Origin: Mactromeris polynyma
Lineage: Eukaryota > Mollusca > Bivalvia > Venerida > Mactridae
Assembly (NCBI GenBank): GCA_032209605.1
Contig: JASFXZ010000001.1
Span: forward strand, 25,610,619-25,674,618
DNA: 64,000 nt
Direction: 5' to 3'
Positions 23,784 to 36,760 of this stretch are shown here, piece by piece. The first letter of the stretch is position 1, and each line of letters starts with the position of its first letter. Both the position numbers and the translations under genes were made by a program. Below the pieces are notes generated by a model, which saw nothing but the letters and a program-made list of their open reading frames with translations, did not search any database and had not been told where the DNA came from.

Positions 23784-26700
23784 TTAACGCGCTTCAATCA
23801 GATCTTGTTCAAGTTGTTGACAGATACACATCTTCCCACTTTTAACATTGTGTCTGTTGGATGGAGCATCAGGAAGTGACTCGAAATCGTCCGCTAAAGT
23901 CTTCGTTGTTTTCGCCAGATGAGATTTAACTAGATTATCAGCCCATTTCTGAAAACGGAAACACAATCAATTAAGCCGTCACACACTCACGCCATATACA
24001 CATATGATGTAATGTATACTCCCTTTTAGTTCATTTGTCAAAACCATTGACTCTACACAGAATAATTAACCCACAGTCAGTATCAAACATACTCCCTCTG
24101 GACAACCAAGTCTGTGATGTATGTGTATGTGCCTCTGCATTTTTTCTGTTGTATATATATATTACAATATCTCCTTTGTATATGTTCGCTTGTATGTATA
24201 TATTGCAATGTCTCCTTTGTATATATTCGCTTGTATGTATATATTACAATGTCTCCTTTGTATATGTTCACGTGTACGTATATATTACAATATCTCCTTT
24301 GTATATGTTCACGTGTACGCATATATTACAATAGCTCCTTTGTATATGTTCACGTGTACGTATATATTACAATATCTCCTTTGTATATGTTCACGTGTAC
24401 GTATATATTACAATATCTTCTTTGTATATGTTCACGTGTACGTATATATTACAATATCGCCTATGTATATGTTCGCTTGTATGTATATATTACACTGTCT
24501 CCTTTGTATATGCTCGCATGTATGTATATATTATAATGACTGCTTTGTATATATTCGCTTGTACGTATATATAACAATGTCTCTTTGTGCTTTTCGAGTG
24601 GATGTGTACTTTGTATGTGGCACCTCCTGCAACGACTTCTGTCTTTTTTTTCTCAAATACTAAGTCACTCGTTTAACATATATAGGGAAGGAATAACTAC
24701 AGGTATTGCGCCATTCACAAGACAATATCTCCCCATACAGATACCAGGGAAACATAAGAACAAAATAACTAGATGAAGAAAAGTGGATAAAAAGGAGTTG
24801 GGAATCCATATCAGGACAAGCAAAGCAAATACGCTACTCACGGACCGAAAGGGGAGAACATGAACAAGAACCATATCTTAGGCAATAAAGAGAAAAGAGA
24901 TACTTAATATTTCTCTTAAGTATCCTCATAACCAAACATGATAAAAAAGATGCGAACAAACTTAAAATTCATTCGTTATTTTACCACAATAGTATCGTAC
25001 CACAACACATTAAGCAATATTCATTTTTATCAACAGTGTCAGAATAACAGCAGAGTGATATTTTAAAACTGGTCAGTTTCACGACAACCACGATCGTACA
25101 AAACCGGAGACCTCTAGTGAATACAAGAACAATGTTTACACACTAAGTTGTATAAATGTGTAATCGTATGGAAATACCTCTGGTGTCAATTCGTCATTTA
25201 TGCAACTCAAATTCTTTGATTGTATGATTCCGATGAGGTATTCCTACAAAACAAAATACATAAATAGTCAACGCAACATTAATGTTACTATTAAAACATT
25301 AAGTTGTGTTTGTCATTTATCAATAATATCGAAATCTATATATCCATATATCTGGCACGACTTGTCAAATAAATACACAAAATGTCCTTCAACTTAGCCA
25401 GGTCATTTCTGGTCAAATTATATTTGCAAAGCTGTGTGGCAACATTTTTTGTTAAGATCATATTGAATTATTCTGGGGTGCCTCGCACGGATTACGATAG
25501 TTTCTTTTCTATGAAATCTACGAAAAAGATCGATGTTCGAAACACTCGGAACATCTCGCCCTGGGATGAGGTCTCGAAAATTTTGGGCAGAAAACTGCTG
25601 ACAGTCTTACATTTTGCTGAATCAGTCTTGAACGGTACAACGAAACAATGCAAAGTGCAGCAAAGTCACTCAGTCACCCAAAGTCCATCAAAGGCAAGCA
25701 CAAAATATAGCAAAGTCAGTCAAATACGGTACTAAAGAAAAAATAAGTTGTTACATGGAACGCCATATACATACATAAAGCTGGTCTACACCTGTTATCA
25801 TTCAATCGTTTATATCGTAGATTATGTGATATAGCCACTTGCACGGGAGAATGTACACATTTTTATACATAGATTATCTCCCCTTAGCACTATTACATAA
25901 TGCATGAATATACACTATAGGGAGGTTATGACTAACTTACGAAAATTGTTTACTTTTTATTATGTATTATCTGAGTACTAAATTGTATTGACATTTACAT
26001 TAACCAAACGCACAAGACAATGAATGAAACCGAAGAGAAATGTTCGGTAGAATCAATTTAATGTGTAGAATATCAGAATGCGTTAAAACATTATATATAC
26101 CTATATACTGGCTTACCTTGCATCTGGAAACATTGTATCGCATGACAATGAGCTGAAAGATTCTGTCAAGGGCAACATATACCACCAAGAACAATTATAA
26201 GTTCCTATTACAAAGCAGAACACGTTCCAGGCAACCCGATCCCTAAACGACAATATTGGGCTATCTACGATTATATGTGTTATCCAATCAGTAGTTTTAT
26301 AAAGCTGTACCATTAAGCTCGAACGTCTTACCCGCTCCGTTAGATAAATTTAAATTAATGTCATCAAGACATATGACACTATTTCATAACTTCATAAGCT
26401 CCGACAGTTTTTGAACATACATGAGCACGAAAGAATAAAATAACAAAAGTAAAAATGTTCATTTATGTTGTTCTACACGATAGTGCATTTTTACTAGCAC
26501 AAGAAAGAGCAGGAACCTAATGCCATGTGTAAACGTCTGAAAAGTTCATACACTCATTAGCGGTCCATATAACAGCACCGTATGAGAGGTGTGACTTTTG
26601 TGACTTTTGTAGATCAAGTGTATTCTTGACATCATGGTTAGAAATGATTTGCTTTATGGTGGTGGTCATGCACCTGTCATATCAATTGAATAACATCAGT

Positions 26701-27202
26701 AGTAAACATGTCATAGTCCGGAAACAAAATATGTATGGCCTACACGTGACCAATGAGGGCTACATGTGACCTTGGCATTGGAATAGGACACTAGGTATTG
26801 ATCGCGACATATCAGTATACTTGTGATATAATGTGTTAAAGAAAATAAATTGTTTCGATGAAATCAAATGAATACATACAGTATGGCAGTATGACCTGAA
26901 AAGGACTCTTTGAAGGACTGTCTGACGAGTGGACGGACGTAAGGACGGGAGAGGGTTATTCAAAAGTTCTCTCCAGAGAAACCGTTACGGGACATGGTAA
27001 CGGGATGTTTATTCCTGTCGATAAAATATGTTCAAATCATGGTTCAAGGGAGACACAATACTAGTATTGGATATTTATATCACTTACAAAAGGATACGGT
27101 GGGTTTGTTATTTTTTCGTGAAGAAAACAATAGTAGAACATTGTTCGTTATACACTGCTCTCCCAGCGACTCCCACAATCGTGTTTGCATAGATATGTCC
27201 TT
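23784..27202 (-). pseudogene. Unit I 3' exon block of the TIR gene, with lesions in its second exon
   Basis: Four exons read on the minus strand: a 27088-27202 (115 nt, encodes SMQTRLWESLGEQC), b 26117-26204, c 25178-25243 (EYLIGIIQSKNLSC) and d 23784-23948 (KWADNLVKSHLAKTT to LEQDLIEAR, then stop). Exons a, c and d are open and conserved in all three units. Exon b is 88 nt here against 89 nt in units II and III: one base is missing near 26175, which shifts the frame, and the junction codon with exon a would be TGA. If the block is normally joined to the TIR-2TM gene upstream, the long form from unit I is disabled and only the short form would remain. The family of the block is not recognised; it looks helical. 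Confidence 0.6.
24160..24590. repeat. 41-bp minisatellite, about 10 copies (unit I)
   Basis: The unit contains TGTATGTATATATTACAATG followed by TCTCCTTTGTATATG. It lies in the intron between exons c and d, at the same place as the arrays at 40124-40228 and 51605-54125. Long frames across it are artefacts. Confidence 0.92.
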
Positions 27203-27243
27203 CTGAAATAGACAAATAATGTATGCAACTATTTGAATTATGT

Positions 27244-27344
27244 ACCGGTGTGAAGTTAGGAGTAATAGCAGTAATAGCAGTAACAGCAGTACGCATTACT
27301 GTTATTACTGTTGTTACTGCTATAACTGCTAACTTTATACCGGT
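27244..27344. repeat. 101-bp imperfect hairpin
   Basis: Two 48-base arms, starting ACCGGTGTGAAGTTAG and ending GCTAACTTTATACCGGT, pair with 8 mismatches around a 5-base loop. The arms are built from GTAATAGCA-like trinucleotide runs. A shortened version is in unit III near 58987-59045. Confidence 0.88.
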
Positions 27345-28658
27345 GAATTATGTGACATTATTGACTAGCTGTCTCAAGTGTTTCACTGAAAATTATTTGC
27401 TAATTCTTCTTCAAAGGGTAAATAAACAATAATTATTATTATTAATGCCATTATTCACGCCTGCGTCTAATTGCAAAAACAACATTTGATATGCGTTGAA
27501 AATGTCCCAATGGTTCTTCCGTTGTCGCGCAAATGAGTCCAAAATCGACGTGAACGGTGTGTGTGGTCTTATTTTTTCCCCTTTTAGAGGTTGTCGCGCA
27601 AAACCCGATCATCTAGAACTTGATTAAATCTTGATTTTTATGAAAAGTGGTTTCGCTATCTATAGTTTACCACTTCAATGGCACATGTATAGTTTTATAT
27701 TGACAAAAGGTTGTCTGTTTACAAATGTCTTCACGTTAGGGTGAACTAGACTCGATTTTTGCCGGTTGTGGTTCCAAATACTCTCCTTTAGCATCGGGCG
27801 CTTATTCCGATACCTTCATAATGACCCTCTGCTTTATAACTCCCGCACAACTGATATTTTCTATATTTAGACAGGCGAGTCGACATGCGTCCACAGCCAT
27901 TCAGCGAGCCGCTTGCAACGACTCGCTAATGTTCTAAAGGTATGATAGTAAACATGTATAAATAAAGCTTAAGCGAGTGTGCATAGAATAGACAGCTTAC
28001 ACTGTCATAGAAATGCCGCTTTGACTATGGAAATTGCTAGAAAAACTAAATAAATCTAACGTAAGTGACTATCGTTTTGTCGGCATGCCAACATTATTCC
28101 GACGCATGTAAATATGTAGTGATTTAAGGTCATTTAAACAGCTGTCAATGCGAAGTCTGCGTATATTTTAAATGCGTCATATGACATCTTGTTACTCAAA
28201 ATCGCCACGCTATTTGTAATACGATCAGTACAATCCTCGATGAAAGAACGTAACTTTCTGTAATACTAAATGACATGAAATAAAACCGATTAGCTAGATA
28301 TGTGTACACATTTGATTGACGTTAACACTGGAAAATACCCAATTATTATAAACTCAGTAGTCACGTGATCATGCCGACCAATGGCATTTAATATCAGGAA
28401 TGAACGGTGATTTCATTTACTGCGACTGATTGATTGGTTATATCAGAAAGGTTAAAACGGTCAAATATCAAAATATACTGGGTAATACAGCAGCGTGTGA
28501 ATGTAACGGTAGTGGAATCAAAGCGCTGTGTGGGAACGTAGGTTCCAAATAGCAAGGGCTTGGTCCAATAAGCAGTGGTTGTTCTCATGTATCGTTACTA
28601 AAACCAACAACCAGGGAAAATAAAGTATTTTCAAGACATAAAATGAAATATTATATTA

Positions 28659-29660
28659 AGCCCCAGTCACACTGAGACGTACGACTTTTCAGTCGTAGGA
28701 CTCCTCTGTTTTAGGCAGTTTTTCAAGTAGTCGTAGGACATGCCACAACAAAAGTAGTTTTGGGAGAGAGGGAGAGAGTCCTGCAACGACGCAGGACATG
28801 AGAAACGATCGTTGTACGACGATCTGAGAAGCAACTGTCGTGCGTTGACGTACATCGTCGTGCGTTGACTTGCGTCGTCGTGCGTCAGTCGTGCGTTGAC
28901 GTGCGTCGTCGTACGACATGTATATACGACGTCGCACGTCAACGCACGACTGACGCACGACGACGTACGTAGTCCTATCTATCAGCCCGGACTATATAAA
29001 AATAAAGCGCGCCGCAGGCTTTCCATTCCATAGATACTACTTCGGTGTGTGAACATCATGGCTCACGTTCTACCAGAAAGACTGGGCTCATCCCTAGTGG
29101 CATTAGAATTGCTACATTAGCATCAGGTCGACGAGATACCCATTCTAGCCCTGATTAGGCGGCGTTTAAATAAGAACGCTGGTGGGTCCGGCCATATATA
29201 CAGCGAAGGCCACTTTTTGGCACATACGAGAATTTGATGCTGGAGTTTGAACGGGATTCACATGGTGACTTCCTTCACTGCCCTCCTGTCCCCTTCTTCT
29301 TTACTTTGGATGGCCATCTGGCCCTGCATTTGTCGTACGTCAGTCTTGTGTCTTCTTAAAATAGTTTTACTACAACGCAATACTGGTAGGACTAGACGTA
29401 GGTCCTACGACGAGGTACGACAATTAAACTCTCCGGACTAGTTAAGACAACCTAAGATTTGCCATAATTTGCGGTACGTCGGACGTACTTGAACGCAAGA
29501 CTACGTAGGACTGGAGAGTCAGTCTTTAGGATTTTTAAAACCAGCTACGACAGTCCTGCGTCGACGTACGACTTTCGAAGACCACGCAGGACTCGGTCTG
29601 ATTTTCCGGTCGTAGACCTGTCTTATACATGTATGTCTTAAGTGCAGTGTGACTGGGGCT
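28659..29660. mobile_element. Non-autonomous PIF/Harbinger-like DNA transposon (1002 bp)
   Basis: Terminal inverted repeats AGCCCCAGTCACACTG and CAGTGTGACTGGGGCT are perfect over 16 bases and flanked by TTA on each side (28656-28658 and 29661-29663). A TWA target duplication is typical of PIF/Harbinger. The interior is rich in CGTCGTGCG and CTACGTAGG motifs and has no intact transposase. A short stretch near 29058-29180 might be a decayed coding remnant. The element is absent from units II and III. Confidence 0.72.
28874..28964. repeat. Perfect 32-bp inverted repeat within the transposon
   Basis: Arms 28874-28905 and 28933-28964 are exact reverse complements around a 27-base loop. The arms are built of GTCGTGCGT-like words and are much richer in CpG than the surroundings. 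Confidence 0.93.
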
Positions 29661-30179
29661 TTAAAGAAGGGCTATGATGTTTCATATGTTAAAATTTCAT
29701 TTATGGACGTTAGCCCATGATATTAATTAAGTGGCATCTGATCGTATGCATCTATTTATTCGACGATAGAATCGCTCTTACACTTAACAAAGTAAGCCCT
29801 CTCTCAATCCTCCCCACACATACCCCTGGGAAAACAAAAGTCCTCAAAATATCAGGCACTGAGGAGGTTCAAGTGTAACAACGCATGGGAACAGGGGCGC
29901 AAGGAATGACCTGGTCGACCATAAAGGGCAACAAAAGAGAATTAAGGAGGACAACAAGGGGATAGTTTTTTACAAACGAGTGGAATCCATCACCGACCAA
30001 GCCAAGGAAACCAGCAACAATATGCGAAAGGGGAAGAAAAGAGCATGAACGTCATATCAAGTGAAAATAAGGGGAATTTAACATAATCTACATACATAAA
30101 TAGAAGTACAAAAATGTAATAACAATACAGCGTTTTTAGCCTTGGAACTGTCAGTAAAAATACTGATAATAGATCTCCT

Positions 30180-33100
30180 TCAATGTATACGCACCCTTTT
30201 CCAACCGCAACATATTGGTATGTAGATCGTGAGAATCGCCACCAGAAGAGGAAACGTTGATAATACTATCGTGTATAAATTGTCAGAAATGTTATCTAAT
30301 GTTCTTCTGTCAGTAGAGTCCCTGCTGGAGTATTTCAATACTGTTGTCAAATATACTAGTCTAAAGCATAGTACAGACGGTGGCATTATGAGGAAAAACA
30401 ACCACAGAAATGTCATAAATCTGTTACGGTAGTCGAATGACCACATCACTGAATGGTCATTTATAACTCGAAATGCTTTCTTCAATAAACGACGTGGAAC
30501 CTGAATACAGAATGAAGTCAAGAAATATAACTGACATTCAAGTTCAATTGATATAGGAAAGCCGGAAGTCACCAAATAGCAATTAAATTGTGGTTAATGC
30601 TGTGTTTATATTCATTTATTTCATGCTATATACAGGGTGTTAAAAAGTTCGTTCACACAATTAAATTTTAATATTTTCTAAATATTCTTTCCATCTATGT
30701 CGCTAGGGGCCAATAGTTAACTTCTGCCTGAGAGTTCTAGATAAAACACGAATTCACGAAAAAGCAGTATTTTCATTATGTGAAATAAAACCGGTCCAGT
30801 GTGTATAGCATTTTGCTCATCTTGTCTACATTCAGACTTTAAGAACAAAGTTTCATAACACCCTATGTGGTCAATGTGTTTGTGCAAAGAAACGTTATTT
30901 AAAATACTCAATGTATGTTGCATAGATAATGTTTATGTAACGAAAACACATTAGTAGGCAAAATTGATACAACATAAATAATAACAAATTGTCATACTAA
31001 TTAACAGTAGTTCTTTTGCATGAAATAACGACCGAACATTTTCTTCAACAGCAGACAATTATGGAACAATGCTCACGATATCGTTGGCGCCTTGAACATT
31101 ATAATCCGTTCCATAGACAGCACAACTTCTGACTTATCTTTAAATCCAAAATAAAGTGGTTTATCTCTAGAATAATTATTGAATTATTTATTATCGTTTC
31201 TATTTCCATTGTGTATGAATATCCTAACCCTTCTTTAGACGTATGCATAAAGTCGGTAGACTTTGCAGTATTGCATTTTTTATCATAAGTTTCGTTTAAT
31301 TCTGATTGTAGTAAGGTTTGTTCAATATTTGTCTATTTCTTTATGGTGGATTTTATCAAAACAATCTTCAGTTCTTGGTTTATTCCACTATTTTAATAGA
31401 AGGCAGTATATTTGGTTTAATTGACGAAAAGTTAAAGTTTATATTAGTTCTATGCGGCAGTGTAGATCAGAAAGCAATGTGGAGTATTCTAGAACCTGAC
31501 GTGACAAACATTCTAAAATAAAGTAACAAATAAATTAATTGACAAAACTAACAATTTTGCTTTTAAGTTTTTCAGTCCATAGTCTATTTCGATGTAATAT
31601 TGAAGAATCTTTAGAATAGACGTAAACTTGTCTCGTTTTCTCAGTACATTAATTTATATTTTGTTTCTATTTGTCGTTTTGTTAAACTCCTTAACTAAGC
31701 CCATTGTAGTTAAAAGAATAAAACACAACAACCGCCGTTTTATAAGACTTCAGCATAACAAAAAATGGCCCAAAAGCCCCAAGCCAAATCTTTGGATCCG
31801 CCCCTACTGCCAACGTAGTCAATTCGTGTGTAAATATTGGAAATTAATGACCATAGGGGGGCAACATGGGGGAGTTTAATGGATGGAATACATCACGGAA
31901 AATGCCAATAAAGGCAGTAATAATAGGCCGAAAGTTGAAAACATATTATTTCAAGGAAAAGAACTGCATAAAAGAATAATGTAGGAATACCTTTCACTAT
32001 TTCCTTTTGTTGATCAAAAGTTTCGTTTAATTTGTATTGCAGCAAGGTTTGTTCAATATTTCTCTATTTCTTTATTGTCGATTTTATCAAGTAATTCTTC
32101 ACCCTTTGGTGTATTCAACAATTTTATTAGAAGGTAGTATATTTTTAAATTAAATATGGTTTAAATCGGTTTAACAGCTAGATTACCTCAGACGTTATAT
32201 GGTCATTGATTTCCAATATATACACATAACATGACTAAGTAGGCCATTGGTTCAGGTATGGTTCTTGTAGGGCATGTTGGTTGCTAACAGTTTTGTCAAT
32301 GCTTGAGTAAATGCGAGAGTATTTGAGACGAAGTGACATACATACCGACACTTTATTCAGTTCCATGGAATTCAGTACATTCTGTTTTATTGCAAACTCA
32401 TATCTGGCAGGACGAATTGGCCACAGTGGCTCTCGGTCGCCTTTAATCACGTAACAGTATCCATTTTCATCTGAAAAATGTTAATCTTATGTCAAAAGCT
32501 GCGAAGTCAAACTTAAAACTAACAACACTGCAAACAGGTTATCAATGCAATTTGGCTGTGTTCCTTAGTGCTAGACATTCAACATTCATTTGCCGTTATA
32601 GACTTGTGTTGCTAGTTTTCCGTAAATTACTAGTATTGGCACAACCTGACATACACCATTTAATCGTATATGTATGGTATATGTACATACGATACCAGTA
32701 TCGATCCAAAACAAGGGAGCAATCATTTTTTTATTTAAATCCGTCTATAAAAGATTTTAAAATTTCACAATCCAGAGAAGCAGATACTTGTACTCGTAAG
32801 TGTAATCTTACCATCTCAAACATTTGGTGGCATACTTCTTCCACCAGTTATCTCCATAATAAACTAGGAAAGTATGTGGCTATCACTTTAAAGAAGCTAT
32901 TTAACCAACCTATTACGATAATTATGTGGTTAAATAGATAAGTATCGTGATAAATTTTAATCCCAGATAAATATCTGAAAACGAAAACTCGTCTGATAGT
33001 GCCCACAATTGCCACATAAGTTGCACTGATCCACTGAATTACCGCTACTCTGAAGAAAACCTTTGGAACAAACAGAAATACTTACAGATCTTGTTCCATG

Positions 33101-34734
33101 ACTGCATATTCAAACCCAAGATACCATCATCTGTATCTGTTATACAAAATAAATATCGCATGACATCTTGCTGCAGGCTATGATATTATTACAAACTACA
33201 GAATTATATTTGTTTAGCTAGAGAATAAATTGCTATAGGGAACATATCAAGACAGTGAAAAAAAGACATTTATCATCCAGTATCACGACAAGATGAATTA
33301 AAGTGATCCCATATTTCATATTAATTATATCCATTGTCGGCTAGGTAATAAGAACAAGCTTTGCGATTATAATAGAAGACTGTGTACAGAACTACAGACT
33401 ACTATAACTACATGTATTCAGTTTAAAATACTTCCATATTCAAATTATTACATTTACTTGCTTAAATCATTTACACATGGCAATACGTTACAAGAACAAT
33501 TGTTCTTGATGGTATCGTATGTCATGCTATTCATTTGTGTAATGGACTGTAGACTAAATGTGTCAGGGTCTCTCTGCATCTTTAGGGGTAAGTGCCTGTG
33601 GCCCTTTTCGGGGGATTTTTTTCCATTTGAAATCATGGCTGTTTTATCAGCTATACACTGATACCAGTAAATAAAACATATTTAACTATGCCAGACTGCC
33701 AAGTATTGTAATATTATATAGTTAACCTTTTTTAACAAGTTTAGGGATTATGGATTCATAACTGAAAATAATTTTCTTAAACTTTTTACATTACAATTCA
33801 ATATTTGCTTTTTACAATGAATTGTTAACGTGCTATATAACACCTTTATTTAATAAAAAACTCACTTATAGATGCTACTTATTTATGTTATCCGCTATCT
33901 AATAAAGAAGTGGCTACAATTACGTGTCCGTCATCCTAGACTCGCGTTCCTTTATATTTACAGTAAATTGTCACGATTGTTTGTGGTAATACTGGTGTAG
34001 GTTACTCTGATGTAATAAATTACGGTGATCGTAGCATAGACAGTGTTGATTATCTACAAGCAGCACGCACCCGTTACTCGATTACGCTACGCTACGCTAC
34101 AGTAACGATATATGTAAGGGCAGATCACTGTGTGGGAAATTGCATTATCTACAATTACGGACCCGTAATCGCAGAATGCGGATCTGTAATCGTAGTCACT
34201 TCCGTCTAAAATACCGCGATATATTACGATAATAGCACATGTACTAAGTAATAACAAATATGTCCACTTACTTGGACGTAGTAGACTGGATGCTATTTTG
34301 GCAGGAATATCTATTCCAGGGATAGTTGCATCTATGTAGGTCAACGTCACTAATGTTGGCGGTATTTCACACTTTTCTAACAACACTGGTACAATACAAC
34401 TATACCCACATCCCATAGACGTGACAAAAGCAGCATCGGTCTCGTATTTACACCAACCACTTTGTAGAAAACTTGGTGAAACAAACAACAACACCTTTAT
34501 ACTCGTCGCCATTGCTTCCTTAATGTTCACAGCAATGTCTTTACCCGGTTGGAAATCACGGTCCGAATAGCAACATTTCACAGGGAATCTACGTTCTAGT
34601 TCATCAAGAATTGTAATCACTTTGTCTCTCTCCTCACAACTGTAAGACACAAAGAAATGTCGAGATTTTCCTTCAGATAAAACTGGAAGTTTCTGTACGA
34701 CAGACATTTCACTATTTTCCAAAAAGTCTGCCAT
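30180..34734 (-). CDS. TIR-domain two-transmembrane protein, unit I (gene A)
   Basis: Four exons: 34272-34734, 33086-33136, 32346-32470 and 30180-30500 (stop TGA), with phases 1-1-0, giving 319 aa. The first exon starts with an ATG and holds a TIR domain (about residues 24-150): box 1 FFVSYS (27-32), BB loop CYSDRDFQPGKD (55-66, Pro63), and SGWCKYE with Glu98. Linker exons encode NTDDGILGLNMQSWNK and a Pro/Trp-rich DREPLWPIRPARY. The last exon has two hydrophobic segments (FLWLFFLIMPPSVLCF and TIVLSTFPLLVAILTIYIPI) and ends KRVRIH. TIR domains signal by self-association or, in some, cleave NAD; which applies here is unknown. Bivalves have many TIR families beyond TLR, MyD88 and SARM, and this is probably one of them. 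A GTGCGT at 30194 could instead splice to the block at 27088-27202. Confidence 0.85.
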
Positions 34735-34751
34735 ATTGTTTTGATTTTAAT

Positions 34752-34763
34752 GAAAACGAAACT
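34752..34763 (+). promoter_or_regulatory. ISRE-like element next to the start of gene A
   Basis: GAAAACGAAACT matches the interferon-stimulated response element consensus GAAANNGAAACT exactly, preceded by AT. It begins 18 bases upstream of the gene A ATG on the opposite strand, and the same site is upstream of gene B. IRF binding is inferred. Confidence 0.45.
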
Positions 34764-36680
34764 AGGTGCCGTTTTTAAAAAAACTAGCACACTTTGTTTT
34801 CACGATCATGTACCGATACAAAAAATAATTCAAATATTTGCGTGCTTATTTATTTTACTGAATTATATCACAACATTTCCTTAAGGTGTCGAAAATAGGG
34901 CATGTTGCTCTATATTGATCCGATTTTAAATCAATCGATACACACAATCAATATGAATATGGCATTTTAAAGCTAAATCCACGAAACTGAAATTTGATAT
35001 GCATGTCGTCCACAGGTACTTGAAACAAACTATTTAATGGTCTATATGCCCTAATTTACTATAATAAGATATAATAGTTAGGTTCAAGTACCTGTGAGGC
35101 GGACACATTTATTGTTTTCCACTTAGTCAAGCAATATTGTATTGATTTTGATTTCAGTTAAGAATAACGTCTCGGAATGACCGAATAGTCCTGTTCAATT
35201 TATCATTCTCGTATACATATTATACGTGTATTCATCAGTACAAGCTTAAACCGCGCAGAAATTAGTGACTTCGTAAACCCTTAGGATCATGAACGCATGC
35301 CAGGGACTTATTGTCGCCGCACTGAAGTGCGGCGTACTGTATGGAATGGGATATTTTTTTGTACATGGAGGGGAACGTGACTTTTTTTGTACGTGGAGGG
35401 ACACGTGACTTATTTTTTTTCCAAGATTATTCGATTCAAGATAATTTTACCCACTGACAATAAAGTTTTACAGAAAAAGTATTTGTAATATTTTTTTATT
35501 GTTTTATTTTATTTCATTTTAAAATCTTTTAATTTATTCCCACATGTGGTGCACGATTTCAAATGGTCAAGGTCTATTTTGACTGATAAAATATTTGAAA
35601 CCAGTCTACGGAAAGTTTATTTTTAGATTCCCTCATGTGGTGCACGATTTCAGAAAATGCTCAGTTAGCACCATTTATTTTCGGAAATTGCTCAAGAAAA
35701 ATCAAATAATCGAAAAAATGTCCCGTCGAAAAGTATGACTTACTAATTTGGGCGAAATATTTACCGTTTGCGAATGTTTTATTCCACTCAATTTCTATGA
35801 TAAACGCGGTTAAAAGCAATGTATGTGATAACCATGCAATCACTTTCGTTTTCGGGTCTATTATACGATAAAATCCGTACCGTACGGTCCGTAATGCCGT
35901 AATAGGAGGAATGAAAATTATTATAGTAAATTCAGAATACTATTATTTTCGCAAGTATATACTGATGGTTTATGTCTCATAGTCTGTGCTATGACTGTTC
36001 ACATACAATTTACCTCACTGTATGTTTAGTTTATGTTTCATTTGTGACCTAGTTTTTATGTACAGCCGACTGTTTGAAACATGTATTGCTTTTTGCACTT
36101 GATTGACTTGTGTTTGGGAGTATACATTGTCTTCATCTTTCAATTTGAATAATTAATAATTGATAGTGAGACGTTTGTTTAAACTTGAATAACAAGAATA
36201 AAATAGACAAGAAATAAGATAACAGTGCTACATTGAATCATCCCACAAGCTCAATTAGGAATGATTTGTAGACTATTAAAAGCAATTTCAAAGAAACACT
36301 AAAAAGGATTACATTGAAATAACAAAGTCCTATGCTATAGAATAGTGGGGATTGAGGGGACAAACTGCACTAAATATTTGTTGATCGCGTGCTGTGACGT
36401 AGCCCCCAAATGACTGAAACCGACTGGTTCCAAAATTGGCTCAAGAAAAAAGCCAGCGCAAGCCAAGATTGCCAAATTCATCTAGTGAGCAAAAGACGAG
36501 ACTTCCAGTTGATCGGAAGTTGATTAGTTTGTTGAAGAAGGTAGGCCATGGCTAGTATTTAATGATGATGAGATAGTCATGACCTTTACTTGAACAATAA
36601 AACTGAGAAATCTTGCTTAATTATAATGGTTATACATAAAACAACATTTAAAATAAGGATTTTAAGTTGTTAATCCTGTT

Positions 36681-36760
36681 CAAAACATTGCGACAGGTAA
36701 GAAATTGTTGTGACAGGTAAAACATTGTTGCAACAGGTAAAACATTGTTGCGACGGGTAA
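36681..36760. repeat. 20-bp tandem repeat, 4 copies
   Basis: The unit is AACATTGTTGCAACAGGTAA with small variants. Confidence 0.85.

Noticed and set aside
24083..24663. Frames of 79-180 codons on both strands
   Set aside because: Another array of the 41-bp minisatellite, located in an intron.
30229..30432. Plus-strand 67-codon frame over the two-TM exon (also 43422-43643)
   Set aside because: Antisense shadow of the conserved minus-strand exon.
34087..34271. Continuation of the TIR frame past residue 154 in gene A
   Set aside because: Intron read-through. A GTAAGT donor follows 34272, and the next exons continue the conserved frame in all units.
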